From NCBI GenBank assembly GCA_963995505.1, contig OZ023197.1, forward strand, positions 14,940,475-15,004,474: a stretch of 64,000 nucleotides of DNA, read 5' to 3'. Position numbers and translations under genes: made by a program. The stretch comes from Hypericum androsaemum (lineage: Eukaryota > Streptophyta > Magnoliopsida > Malpighiales > Hypericaceae). Positions 47,127 to 57,401 of the stretch are shown here, piece after piece. Under the pieces are notes generated by a model that did not search any database, was not told where the DNA came from, and saw only the letters and a program-made list of their open reading frames with translations. The number at the start of each line of letters is the position of its first letter. Position 1 is the first letter of the stretch.

Positions 47127-48681
47127 GTCCGCCGGAGCTGACGTAATCAGGTCAAGACCCCAAGGAGCCCATAGCGGAGCGGTTCAGAGCTCTCTTCTCC
47201 CTCGGCAACCTCTCCGGGCCCCGCCCCTCGCCACGCCGTCATCCGCGGTTTTCCTCTCTGTCTCTCTTCCTTTTTTCCCTGAATTGCTTCTCTTTAATTT
47301 GGAAATCAATTAACCGTTTCTCTTTAGCAACTAATAGTGTACTTCTCAATGCTTTACAGCGAGCGACAAGGGATATTCTTCTTCGAAGCTGCTTTGGCTT
47401 TGGGACAGATGCAAGATCCCCAAGCTATCTATCTAATCTATCCCAACCATGTCCTCGATGATCTTCTCTCTTTGCATCCCATTCGAGGTCCGCTTTTGAT
47501 CCTCCGTTCCGAAAATCGTGTTTTCCGCCTTGTTGCTTTATGTCGCGCATTGGTGGCGTTGAATCTGATGATGCTGCGTTCGCCTTGTTGTTTTCCGGCT
47601 TACCAGCCAACGTCACTGCTTTGAATAATAGTTCTGAGTACTGATCCAGGCCTAGAAGTTGGAGAAACTTGTGAACCTTCTCTTAGGAGAATTGAGGAAA
47701 CGAATCCACAATGAAGAAAGCATCGCCTTTCAAGTCTGTGGACCCAGCCGCCCCTACTTCTGCCTATTCATCAGTTGATCAGCTGAGCTACTCTTTGTTT
47801 ATGTTCATCATATGCTGCTTTCGTTGTTTCGCTATTCTTTCTGTTTAAATCAACGGAAGTTCTGTTGGATGAACGTTACGTTATGCTTCCCTTTTTTGCT
47901 CTTCGGAATCACAGCGGGGATGCAGCTGTTTCTGCCACAATTGATTGTTTGAGTTCAAAAAGTGCCTTGCTTAAGCACGAGGTTGGTTCCTAATTTTCGA
48001 CCCCTTGCAGGAATTCTCCAGCATGTATCCGTAATTACTTGTTTTATCTAGGATTATATCTTCATCTTGAATTCTAGGTTGCTTATGTATTGGGTCAGTT
48101 GCAAGACAAAGCTGCCAAATGTTCACTTAGTAGAATGCTTAAAGATGTGAATGAACATCCTATGCTTCGGCACGAGCCTGCTGAAGCTCTTGGTTCAGTT
48201 GCAGGTATGCAATTCTGCTTCTTCTGATGTAAGCGATTTAGTCGAAACTGGGCAAAGAATGTTTTAGTTGGAAAGCAGTATGTTGTTTTCTGCACATAAA
48301 AAGGGGGGGAAAAACCTTAACGAGAAATGCATCTAATTATTAAGTATGATGGTCTTTTTAATTTTGTGTATTTTTTTCTATTTTTGAGTATTCATGTTCA
48401 CTTTGTACACCGATTTTTAGTCTTTGCAATAACGGCTATCTCGCTATCCGCTATACAACTATAGCATTTTAGGGGGTCGCTGCTACGCGGCGCTATCTGA
48501 GATTGACTACACAGTGATGATCAGGTGTTTGCCAGAGAGACAATCTAGCAAGTATGACCGTGTTTTCCTTGTCCATACTTGTGACGCTTGCAGATGAGCA
48601 TGGTGTGGCGCTGCTAGAGGAATTTGTGAAGGATCCTGAGCCTATTGTTTCACAGAGCTGTGAAGTAGCCCTGAGCATGTA
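47127..48681 (+). pseudogene. DOHH: Deoxyhypusine hydroxylase (DOHH) copy, broken
   Basis: Blocks of DOHH are readable in order: EPIAERFRALFSLGNLSGP (47164-47220), EAALALGQMQDPQAI (about 47386-47430), VGETCE-like (47659), SVDPAAP with SVDQL (47739-47790), RNHSGDAAVSATIDCLSSKSALLKHE (about 47905-47981), [13 protein letters not shown] ... [12 protein letters not shown] (48079-48204) and [21 protein letters not shown] (48617-48679). Intron positions with GT/AG borders persist, so this is a duplicated rather than a retrocopied pseudogene. Frameshifts in the first two blocks and missing HEAT sequence break it. DOHH completes hypusine formation on eIF5A with a di-iron site held by His-Glu pairs. 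One of the first pairs (FFEAA here for the usual HEAA) is lost. Confidence 0.82.
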
Positions 48682-49509
48682 AGAGTTTGAAAGATGTGGA
48701 AATCTTTCGAGGTTAGGATTTTCAGCATCACAAACTAGCCATCTTTTTCTCTTTTTGAAGTCTAACTAGCTATAATCCGGGATTGAATTAGTTATTTTGA
48801 TAATTGATTGCTCTGCTCTATGCAGTACCTCTTCATCCGAGATCCTCTGGCACAATCAATCTTAAAGCAATCTATCTTTCTTTCGAAAAAGGCTTTATAT
48901 AAAAACAGAACGGAGGTCTCCACCTGCTACTTTGTCACTTGGTCGATATAAGTTCTTTAGCATTTTGAACCGATTGAATACCTGACATTGGATATTCCTT
49001 GCGATGTACTATACCGAAAATTTGTTAAATTATCTTCAATATGATAAATTTTGTTACTGCTAATGTTGTGGTTCCCTCAATATTTGAAAACATAGAAGAA
49101 TTAGATGTTTTAATAATATCACCCAACCCCTCCACACTCATCCTCCCTTGGACAGACCGTCACACGAGTGTAAATAAGAGTTAATCTTTAAATAGAGCTC
49201 AACCAAGAGAAAAACCTCATTGGACGACGGCCGGTCAATTATAATTTAATAAAGTCTATCAATAAAATATGAGAACACTGGAAGACAGCCCAATCAAATC
49301 AAATGTCATTATTCTTTGGTTTGTAATAAATGAATTATTCTATTCGATGGGCCTTTTTCTAAGGAAATTAAAAGTCGTCTCCGATCTCACCTGCCATGTT
49401 TGACCATCTTATCCCTCCATAACTTGTTTCGTTCATCACCAAACGATCATTTCTAAGTAGTGGACTTCGGTCTTCAAAATAAAGTAGTGGACTTCGTTCC
49501 GTAACAAAC
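48682..49509. other. Intergenic; TNL promoter at right
   Basis: No coding similarity. A short duplicated phrase (AAGTAGTGGACTTCG) occurs twice at about 49455-49498, just before the TNL start. Confidence 0.5.
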
Positions 49510-52500
49510 ATGGCTAATAATATTGGAGTGTCTTCCTCTTGTTCTTCTTCTGACACCTCCAGGTACACTTATGACGCATTCCTCAGCTTCAGAGGCGCCG
49601 ACGTTCGCTACGATTTCGGGGACTGGCTTTACCATGCTCTCCTGGATGCCGGGCTCTACACGTTCCGGGACGACGACGACATCAACAAGGGACACAAGTT
49701 CGACCCGGAGATCCGCAAGGCGATCAGCGAGTCCAAAGTGGCCATCATCATATTCTCCAAGGACTTCGCTTCCTCCACTTACTGCCTGGAAGAAGTTGCC
49801 ATGTTCATGGGTCGTTGGAAGAGAAAGGAGGTAAAGGTGTTACCGGTTTTCTTTAAGGTGGAGCCGGATCCCGGATGGGCGGACGAAGGGGGGGTGTACG
49901 GCGAGTCGTTAAAGAGGCACAAGCAGGAATTGGAGAGACTCCAGCGGGTTACATGTTGGGCTGCTCTCCAAAAAGTTGCTGACTTCTTTGCGCGGACCAT
50001 CTTCTCTTCCAGGGAGAGCAGCGCGGAGGAAGAGGGGACGAATAACCAGTCATTTATGAACTTGCCTGAATGGAGGGCTGCTCTTCGAGAAGTAGCTGAG
50101 GTTACTGGTCGTGTCTATAAAGAAGGGTACAGTAGAAAAAGCTATATACTTGTATGAACACATATAATATCTATATATATTTATGAGTAATTACCATGTT
50201 GGGAATGCAGGTACCAATCAGATTTTATCAGACTGGTTGTAGATGATGCAAAGCATCTGGCAAATCCCGCTACATTGGATATTCCTTCTCATGTAGTTGG
50301 TGAAATGTATCGATTTCGGGAGCTTGCGAATTGGGTGCAAGATTCGTCACATGATAAGCGGATTGCACTCCTCCATGGAGCGCATGGGATCGGTAAGAAA
50401 ACGATCGCTGCTGTTGTCTGCAAACAGAACAACAAGGAATTTGAAGCCACAGCTTTTCTTGACAATGTTGCGGAGAAATCCAAACAACCTGATGGCATTG
50501 TCAAGTTGCAAAGTCAACTTCTCACGAGACTCAGAAGGTCCAAAGGGAACAACGACTTTTTAAGTAAATTGGAAGGGAAAGCGTCGATCAAAGAAGCGCT
50601 CCAGAACAAGCCATTGCTGATCGCTCTTGCAGATTTGGATCAACCAGAACAATTGTTTGACTTAATTCAGGAGTCTGAATGGCTCGAAGAGGGAAGTAAA
50701 GTGATTGTGACATCAGTAAACCAAAATTTGCTGGAGGATCATTTATGTGTGAAGTTTCATGTGGGGCCTTTGACCCCAGCCGAGTCATTGGAATTGTTCA
50801 GTTGGCATGTATTTGGAACAGCTAGACCTGTTGAGGAACACGAAGGGCGTGTCGTGGCTGCTCTAAGATACTGTTGCGGGATCCCTTCAGTTCTCAAGGC
50901 CTTTGCTTCATTTTTCTCCTCCTCGAGTATGGATGATTGGGATCTGAAGTTGAATATTTACTTAAGTAACCACCTGGAAGCAAGCATTGACTCCCTGGAC
51001 GAGGATGATAAGAAGCTATTCTTTGACATAGCTTGTTTCTATGTTGGAAAGGATCACGATCACGTGGATTCAGTCCTCAATAGTTGCAACCGGTATAAGA
51101 AAGGGGGATTCCATAGGCTTCAAACACGACATTTGGTGTCGGTTGATGGGAATAAAAAAGTGACTATGGATCAACCAACCATAGACATGGGAAGAGAGGT
51201 TGTTCGCAAGAAGGCCAGCATTATGGAAAAACGTAGTAACATTTGGTCTTCTGAGGATGCATCTCACCTGTTCAGAAAGTGTAATGTAAGCAGTCCAATT
51301 CATTTTTTTTTTCCTTCTAGTCTTGCCGTTTAATGTGGGTGGATGTATCGTCTTGTCTTTTTCGCTTATCGCGTTACTTCTTTCCCTCTTTCCTGCATTA
51401 GGGAACAAAGCATATAATAAGCTTCATGTATGACACCAAACTAGAAGATTCATACTCAACGAGCGAGATGGAATTCAAAACCGAGGCATTTGCAGGAATG
51501 ACAGAGTTGAAGCTGCTACAACTTGTTAACGTAAAACTCATAGGAGATTTCGTTGATTTCCCGAAAGACTTAGTTTGGTTGTCTTGGGAGGGAATGTCTT
51601 TAACCCGGATGCCAGAGAACATTTCCTTGGAGGATCTTGTAGTTCTTGACTTGCGGAATAGTGACTTGCAGGAGCTTTGGAGAGGAAGTCTGGTTCAGTG
51701 TCTCAACCCTTTCCATCTCTGCGAGATTTTAGCATGATTGTTGATCGCATTTCTAACCCTTTTTTGTTTTGTTTTCAGTGGCTCAGAAAGTTCAAGTCTC
51801 TAATCAATCTCAGCAAGTTGAAGATTGTCAACCTCAGGAACTTGAAGATCCTCAACCTAACCCATTCTCTTTTGCTGGAGAAGACTCCAGATTTCAACCA
51901 TTTCGATGTCCCAAATCTTGAGAAGTTGATGTTGGAAGGTTGCATTTCCCTTGTTGAGATTCATCCGTCGATTGACGTCCTACCGAGTCTTATCCAACTC
52001 AGTTTGAAAGGATGCATTGGCCTCAAAGAGCTACCGATGTTGGGATCAACTGTCAAATTATTGGACATATCAAGCTGCACAGGACTGCAGAGGATGCCCA
52101 GAAGGATCAAATCTGTAAAGGAGCTTTGTGCTGATCAAATAGCAGTGAATCAACTTCAGGCAGAGCCAATTGGTTTTTCCTTCTCTACGATATTCCCTTC
52201 TTTAATTAAATTGAGTCTTGTGAATTGCAAATTATCTGATGAAACCATTGTGGGTGATCTCGTGCAACTACAATCATTGAAAGATCTAGATCTAAGTCAA
52301 AACCTTTTTACTTCCATGACGGAAGCTCTTGGTGCATTCCCTTCGCTGCATTCTCTTTCACTTGAAGAGTGTGAGCACCTTGAAGTCGTTGGAAAGCTTC
52401 CGAATGGACTGCAGAAGTTGAACTTGATTAACTGCAAATTGTTAAAGAAGATCAACGGTGTTGTTAGACCTGAAATGGATTTGTATGCAGTAGGCTGTGA

Positions 52501-53305
52501 GAAATTAGTCCAGGTCGGAGAAGCTTCCAGATCACTGGAAATACGGAAGAAGGACGTAAAAATGATCGATCGTCTAAATTTGTACAAATTGAAATCCTCT
52601 GCTGCAAGCTACAGAATCGAAATGGCCAATACTCACACGGGATTGATCACAAGGACACTGGTCCAGGTTAGGCGGATACTTAAAAATGCAATGGTTTTGA
52701 GCTTGTTTTGTTCGGTTCTGATGGTGTTGTGTATTTCTGATGGAACGCAGGAGCAACAGTTGCTGTTTCATTGCGGCATATTGAGCTTGTTTGTTCGAGG
52801 AAGCAATGTTCCAAAGTGGTATCGGTACAAAACCGAAGATACTTCAAGGAGGTTGTGTCTCGAAGGAGGAGATGTGGACAGCAGAAGCATCATCGGCATC
52901 AATCTGTGCGTCGTGTACAAAACCCGAGGAGAGCACTTCACAAGCTTCCCGATGCAGGTAGACCTGCTTCTGAGCAACAGATCCAGGAATCTGTGCTGGG
53001 TGTACTCTCCCGCGGCTTATGCAACAGCCATCCAAGAGGAGATGACGTGGTTCAGCCACTGGAGGTTGACGGGTCACATTGCGCCAGGGGACTGCTTGGA
53101 GATCCAGGTGCTCTCACCTACTGACTGTGTGCAGGTGACGAGGATCGGAATCTGTTGGGCCTGCGAAGATGAAGCGAGGCGGCCGATCAGAAACTCGAGT
53201 TGGTACCGGAAGCTTGACGTGGACTTGTCTACTTATGAAGAGTCCCCAGGCCGCTTTGACTTGATCAACAAACGCCATCGTTGCTCTATGAAGACCCGGC
53301 ATTAG
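49510..53305 (+). CDS. TIR-NBS-LRR immune receptor, nucleotide-binding motifs altered
   Basis: Four exons (49510-50126, 50211-51285, 51402-51692, 51779-53305) join in frame to give 1169 residues. If an 84-nt in-frame stretch (52667-52750, GT...AG) is spliced, the length is 1141. The TIR domain (residues 20-165) has YDAFLSFRGADVR and the catalytic Glu in CLEEV, so NADase activity is possible. The NB-ARC is worn: the P-loop reads GAHGIGKKT, kinase-2 reads LLIALADLD, the GLPL site reads CGIPSVL, and MHD reads MDQ. LRRs follow, then a C-JID-like post-LRR domain with RGSNVPKWYRYKTE. The frame is fully open, so it is not an obvious pseudogene. It may be a non-switching partner or helper-dependent receptor, which is inference. 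Confidence 0.88.
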
Positions 53306-53964
53306 TGTTCTACTTCTCTAGTCTGATGCACCTGCTGCTCGTTGGAACGTTGGTATATTTGCAGCTCCTTCCAAGCTTCGCGTTAATTTTATCAGATCGG
53401 TCGTGTCTCGTCGGATTTGTGAGCTTCGGATGGTAGCTGCTTCATCTAGCGGGTTGCCTTCCCATAGAATATATATTAGTTCTTGTTGATTCAAGTATAG
53501 ATAGTAGAACAATATGCGATATACAACAAAGGGCTCTAATTTAAGAAGTCTTTTAGCAGCAAATTCTCCAACAAACAATAATATTATATTAAATCAGGGA
53601 GAATCCAAAATATTTTGTATGAAGAATTATTTTCTATAAACAATGGTACCATGAATCGAAGATTTGGATTTTTTTTTTTTAAACTAAAATTTAAGCTCGA
53701 ACTTGTTAAATGCGTGATTAGCTTATTAAATTTTGTGAATTCAATTTAGAGAGTGGCTCCATTTATAAGGCACACCACACGGACCAGAAGTTGGTCGGAG
53801 ACTGATTTGGTAGCAAATAGGTAGACCAGAAAATTACACGTGTGTATACGTACGTACGTAGGTTGTGTGTGATATTATAAAAACTGAAAATTAAAGACGG
53901 CCAAAAATGATGAAATTGATAAAAGGAAAAAGAGAGGATCAAGAAGAAGAAGAAGAAGAAGGTG
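53306..53964. other. Intergenic between TNL and PyrP2
   Basis: TNL 3' region, an ACGT tetramer repeat at about 53848-53861 and a (GAA)n run at 53942-53961 directly before the PyrP2 start codon. Confidence 0.5.
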
Positions 53965-56853
53965 ATGTTTAGCAACTATGGAGGCGGGAACTCCGCAACT
54001 TGGTCTCGACCCCTTTCCCACTCTCCCTCCCCCTTTTCCACCCTCGGCTTGCCCGTAATATTACCCTTTCGCCCCTCCTACTCCTTTATTTATCTTGTTG
54101 TGGCTTCTGGTTTACGAATTGAGGAGGTGGGTGGGTTGTGTTCATAATTTGCAGAAAATTAAGGGCCGGGGCCGCTCCTTGATACGAAGCGCTGGTGGGT
54201 TCGGCGGCAACCGCCCCGTTAATGGGAATCGCTCCCCCAATAAATTTTTCATCCAAGAGGTCTTTTTTGTTTCCTTTTTTTTAATTTTAAATGTTAAATA
54301 AAGAATTAGCTTCATTGCTGTGGCGGATGTGATAGTTTAGATTGTTTTGGAAATGATTTGGTTTTTTTTTTTTTGGTTTAGGCCATTGGAGCTGAGTACG
54401 GACAAGGTTTTGAGACATTTCGACCAAGTGGGACTTTGAAGATGGATGTGGTAATAATCCCCTAGTTGCTCTTTCTTCTTCGCATTCTTGTCTGATGCTT
54501 GCATGAATGTTGCTCCTCCTCCTTGATGTGTCTTCTTTTGTGGAATGGCGAGTAGGATTATTTGAACGACAGACTGCAAGACGGATTCCTCCAGCGGATA
54601 CGCTATGCCATGAAACCTGATGAAGCTTATGGCCTTATTTTCTCCTGGGACAATGTTGTGGTAACTTTCTTAAACCTTAGTTATGTTTCTGTCTGTTTGT
54701 TTTTAAATTTTTGTCTCAGTGGACGGATGGATATTTGAACGTTTCAGACAGATACACAAGCTATGAAGTTGAATGTGTGGAGGCAGCTTGCATCTGAAGA
54801 AGGTATGCCTTTAACCTTCAGCTTTGGACAAGTTTTTGAGCTCCTTTGTTTCTTTCGCTGTGGCCTTTTCCACAAGCATGCAATCTATTTCACTGATTGC
54901 TGCAAGATCTATATCTCATTCTCCTTGACAATTTGGTGACACAGATTCTATGATTTTTTTTTTTTGCTTTAAAAAGGGAAGGAAATTCCAGAAGATGAGC
55001 GTACTGAAAGACTGCTATTACATACAAGTGCCAATGATCTACTGCAGAAGGTTTGATGTTTCTCATGGTCTTTGTTTTCTTTTGATTCCTTTTGCTGTAG
55101 TGCTTCTATAGTTGATTGTACTGGAAAAAGATGAAAATTAGCACTTAATTTCATGGGCTTTATCGGCTACTTCATGTCTGCTTTCTTTGGTTTCAACTAA
55201 GATTATATGTGCTCCCAGCCCAGGGAGCATTGACTGGGTGCAAGTTGTGGCGATGGATGGTAGTATTGTGTGGGTCAAAGAATACTGTTTCATCAATGTA
55301 TAGAGAGACCAAGATTTACGTGGGTCTATGCAGGTTTTTGTTGTAGGTTTTTCTAGAAATTCTATCCTCTTTTGATTTTAAGTGTCTTTGTTCTTACTGT
55401 AAAGAATTCTTGAATTCAGCTGTACAACAATTGTTGTGTATGGTGATTGGTTTGTGCATTTCTCCTTGCACTTTCAGGTGCTGATGTGGGAGACAAGGGA
55501 AAGCAAAGTGGAAAGGTTGAGGTCAAGATTGTCGCAATTGTATTATGAAAATCTGGCATCAGTAAGTGCCTGACCAAACTTGGAAATACATTAGAGCAAA
55601 GCAATGTCTTTGTGTTGACACCATTATCCATTTAGCTCAATAAACCGTTGGATGGACTAGAAGAATGGCTCGATGCCTTACATAGATCGCGCATCCCATG
55701 TGCTGTTGTTTCAAGTCTAGATCGTGTCAACATGGTTGCAGCCTTGGAGCGTATGAAGCTAAAGAATTACTTCCAGGTTTGATAGCTCTCTGACTTGAGC
55801 ATTTTCCCATGCGGAAAGGCTATTTCCTTCGAGCTTCAAGTTAGATTATCTGATCTGCTTCTGGTTACCTCTCTAATTGTGACAAAGTAGAATTATCTGA
55901 TAACATAACCTACGAATAATTTTGACAACTTCTATGGTAATCTCAGAAAGTCGTGATTGGAAGTTGATACTGCTACAATCTTCATAATTATCTGAGAATG
56001 ATTTTCTTTCTTTGTGAGTTTAGGCAATAGTTTCCGAGGAAGATGGGATGGAATCAATAGCTGACAGGTTTCTTTCTGCTGCCGTCAAGGTGTGTGGTTT
56101 CATAATATACAAAGTCGTATGGTTATAACCAGGGTGCGGTTCATTAAGTTGTTTTGAGCTTCTTGGACTTATTTCCCGCTTGCAGCTTGATCGTAAACCA
56201 TCAAAATGCGTGGTGTTTGGGGATGATCCCAGAGGCATAACTGCTGCTCACAATTGCACCATGATGGCGGTGGCATTAATTGGGGCCCATCCTGCGTTAG
56301 TACTTCCAAGTTTTATAACTTATCCTTACTCCGAAATGAAAGAGGGGGCGGGCGTACGCCAGGAATGTTTAGTTCTTCTAGTAGATATCATCTTTGCAAC
56401 TAAAAGAAACTGCTTGCTTACATCCAGGATCAACTGCATTTCATTCTCCTATTCCAATCATAAGACCCTTCAGAAAAGATTCTCAATGACTTTCCCTGCT
56501 TTTAACTACCTTATGCATGTATAGTTCTTCCACCTGCAAGAAACAAATATGGTCGTTTTTTTTTTCTTTTCGGAGTTGTTCGTTGTGGCAGACAGACTAA
56601 TGCAAGCATCTCTGACCCATGTTATCAGAAGTAGTGGTTGTTTGATCTGCTACTCGGCACGCTGACTTCTTTGGAACCATGCAGGTACGATCTGGTGCAG
56701 GCCGATCTCGCGGTAGGCAGCTTTCACGAACTTTCGGTGATCAACCTGAGGAGATTGTTTGCAAACAAGGGTTCAAAGTTCATGGACTGTCAGAAACAGA
56801 TAGTAGAGAATTCTCCTCCCAAAAGAAGGCTAACCATTGACACCATATTCTGA
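53965..56853 (+). CDS. PYRP2: HAD-family 5-amino-6-(phosphoribitylamino)uracil phosphatase (PyrP2-like)
   Basis: Eleven exons (53965-54054, 54155-54259, 54382-54450, 54556-54660, 54748-54802, 54977-55050, 55478-55561, 55636-55776, 56024-56089, 56186-56295, 56685-56853) join in frame to give 355 residues. The first 60 residues are Ser/Arg/Pro-rich with few acidic residues, as a chloroplast transit peptide should be. The HAD core shows IFSWDNVV (motif I), PCAVVSSLDRVNM (motif II) and CVVFGDDPRGITAAHNCTMMAVAL (motifs III/IV). It ends KRRLTIDTIF as in At4g11570, which I recall as AtPyrP2. It should remove phosphate from a pyrimidine intermediate of riboflavin synthesis in plastids. Motif I has Ser where the nucleophile Asp of a D-x-D is usual. 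Exon 1 and the start codon are the least certain parts. Confidence 0.88.
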
Positions 56854-57401
56854 CCCTTCTCCTGCCTTCCCTTTTCTTCCCTACCACCTCCTATAATTTC
56901 TGGCGCTGCCTCTGTCAACTGTCAAGTCAAGTGATACATGTTCTCCTCTCCAACAGTTTCTCTTTTCTTTTTAGAGCATATACGTGTTTTTTTTTCACGT
57001 TCTTAATACGAACTTCCATAATTCCATGCAGATTCAACATTTTCAAGGTAAAAATTTTGAACCCCTCTTCTTCGAACATTATTATTAAATTTTTGTTAAA
57101 AAAATTTATCAAAATTCAAAAATTATATCAGACTCGAACTGCCACGAACCCAGGCTGATATGTCAAAAGGGAATGGCAAGGCAGGATCTCCAAATGTCAC
57201 TCTTTACCCGGAATTTCCTTATCTATATGATATCCCATTCATTGTCCATCTGTCTCAATAGAACTGAAAAGACAAAAAAAAAGTCCCAAATCCCCAAATC
57301 AATGCAGTATTCCAGTATGGGAAACTTGGGTCTGATCATCTTGTCCATGACATGCGCAAGAGTACGACCAAATCTGTAATAAGTAAAGCATAGAAAAGAA
57401 G
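56854..57401. other. Intergenic between PyrP2 and UROD
   Basis: Contains the PyrP2 3' region and the UROD promoter. No other gene seen. Confidence 0.5.

Noticed and set aside
52771..53302. Alternative-frame and antisense ORFs in the TNL C-terminus
   Set aside because: Out of frame with the conserved C-JID-like domain.
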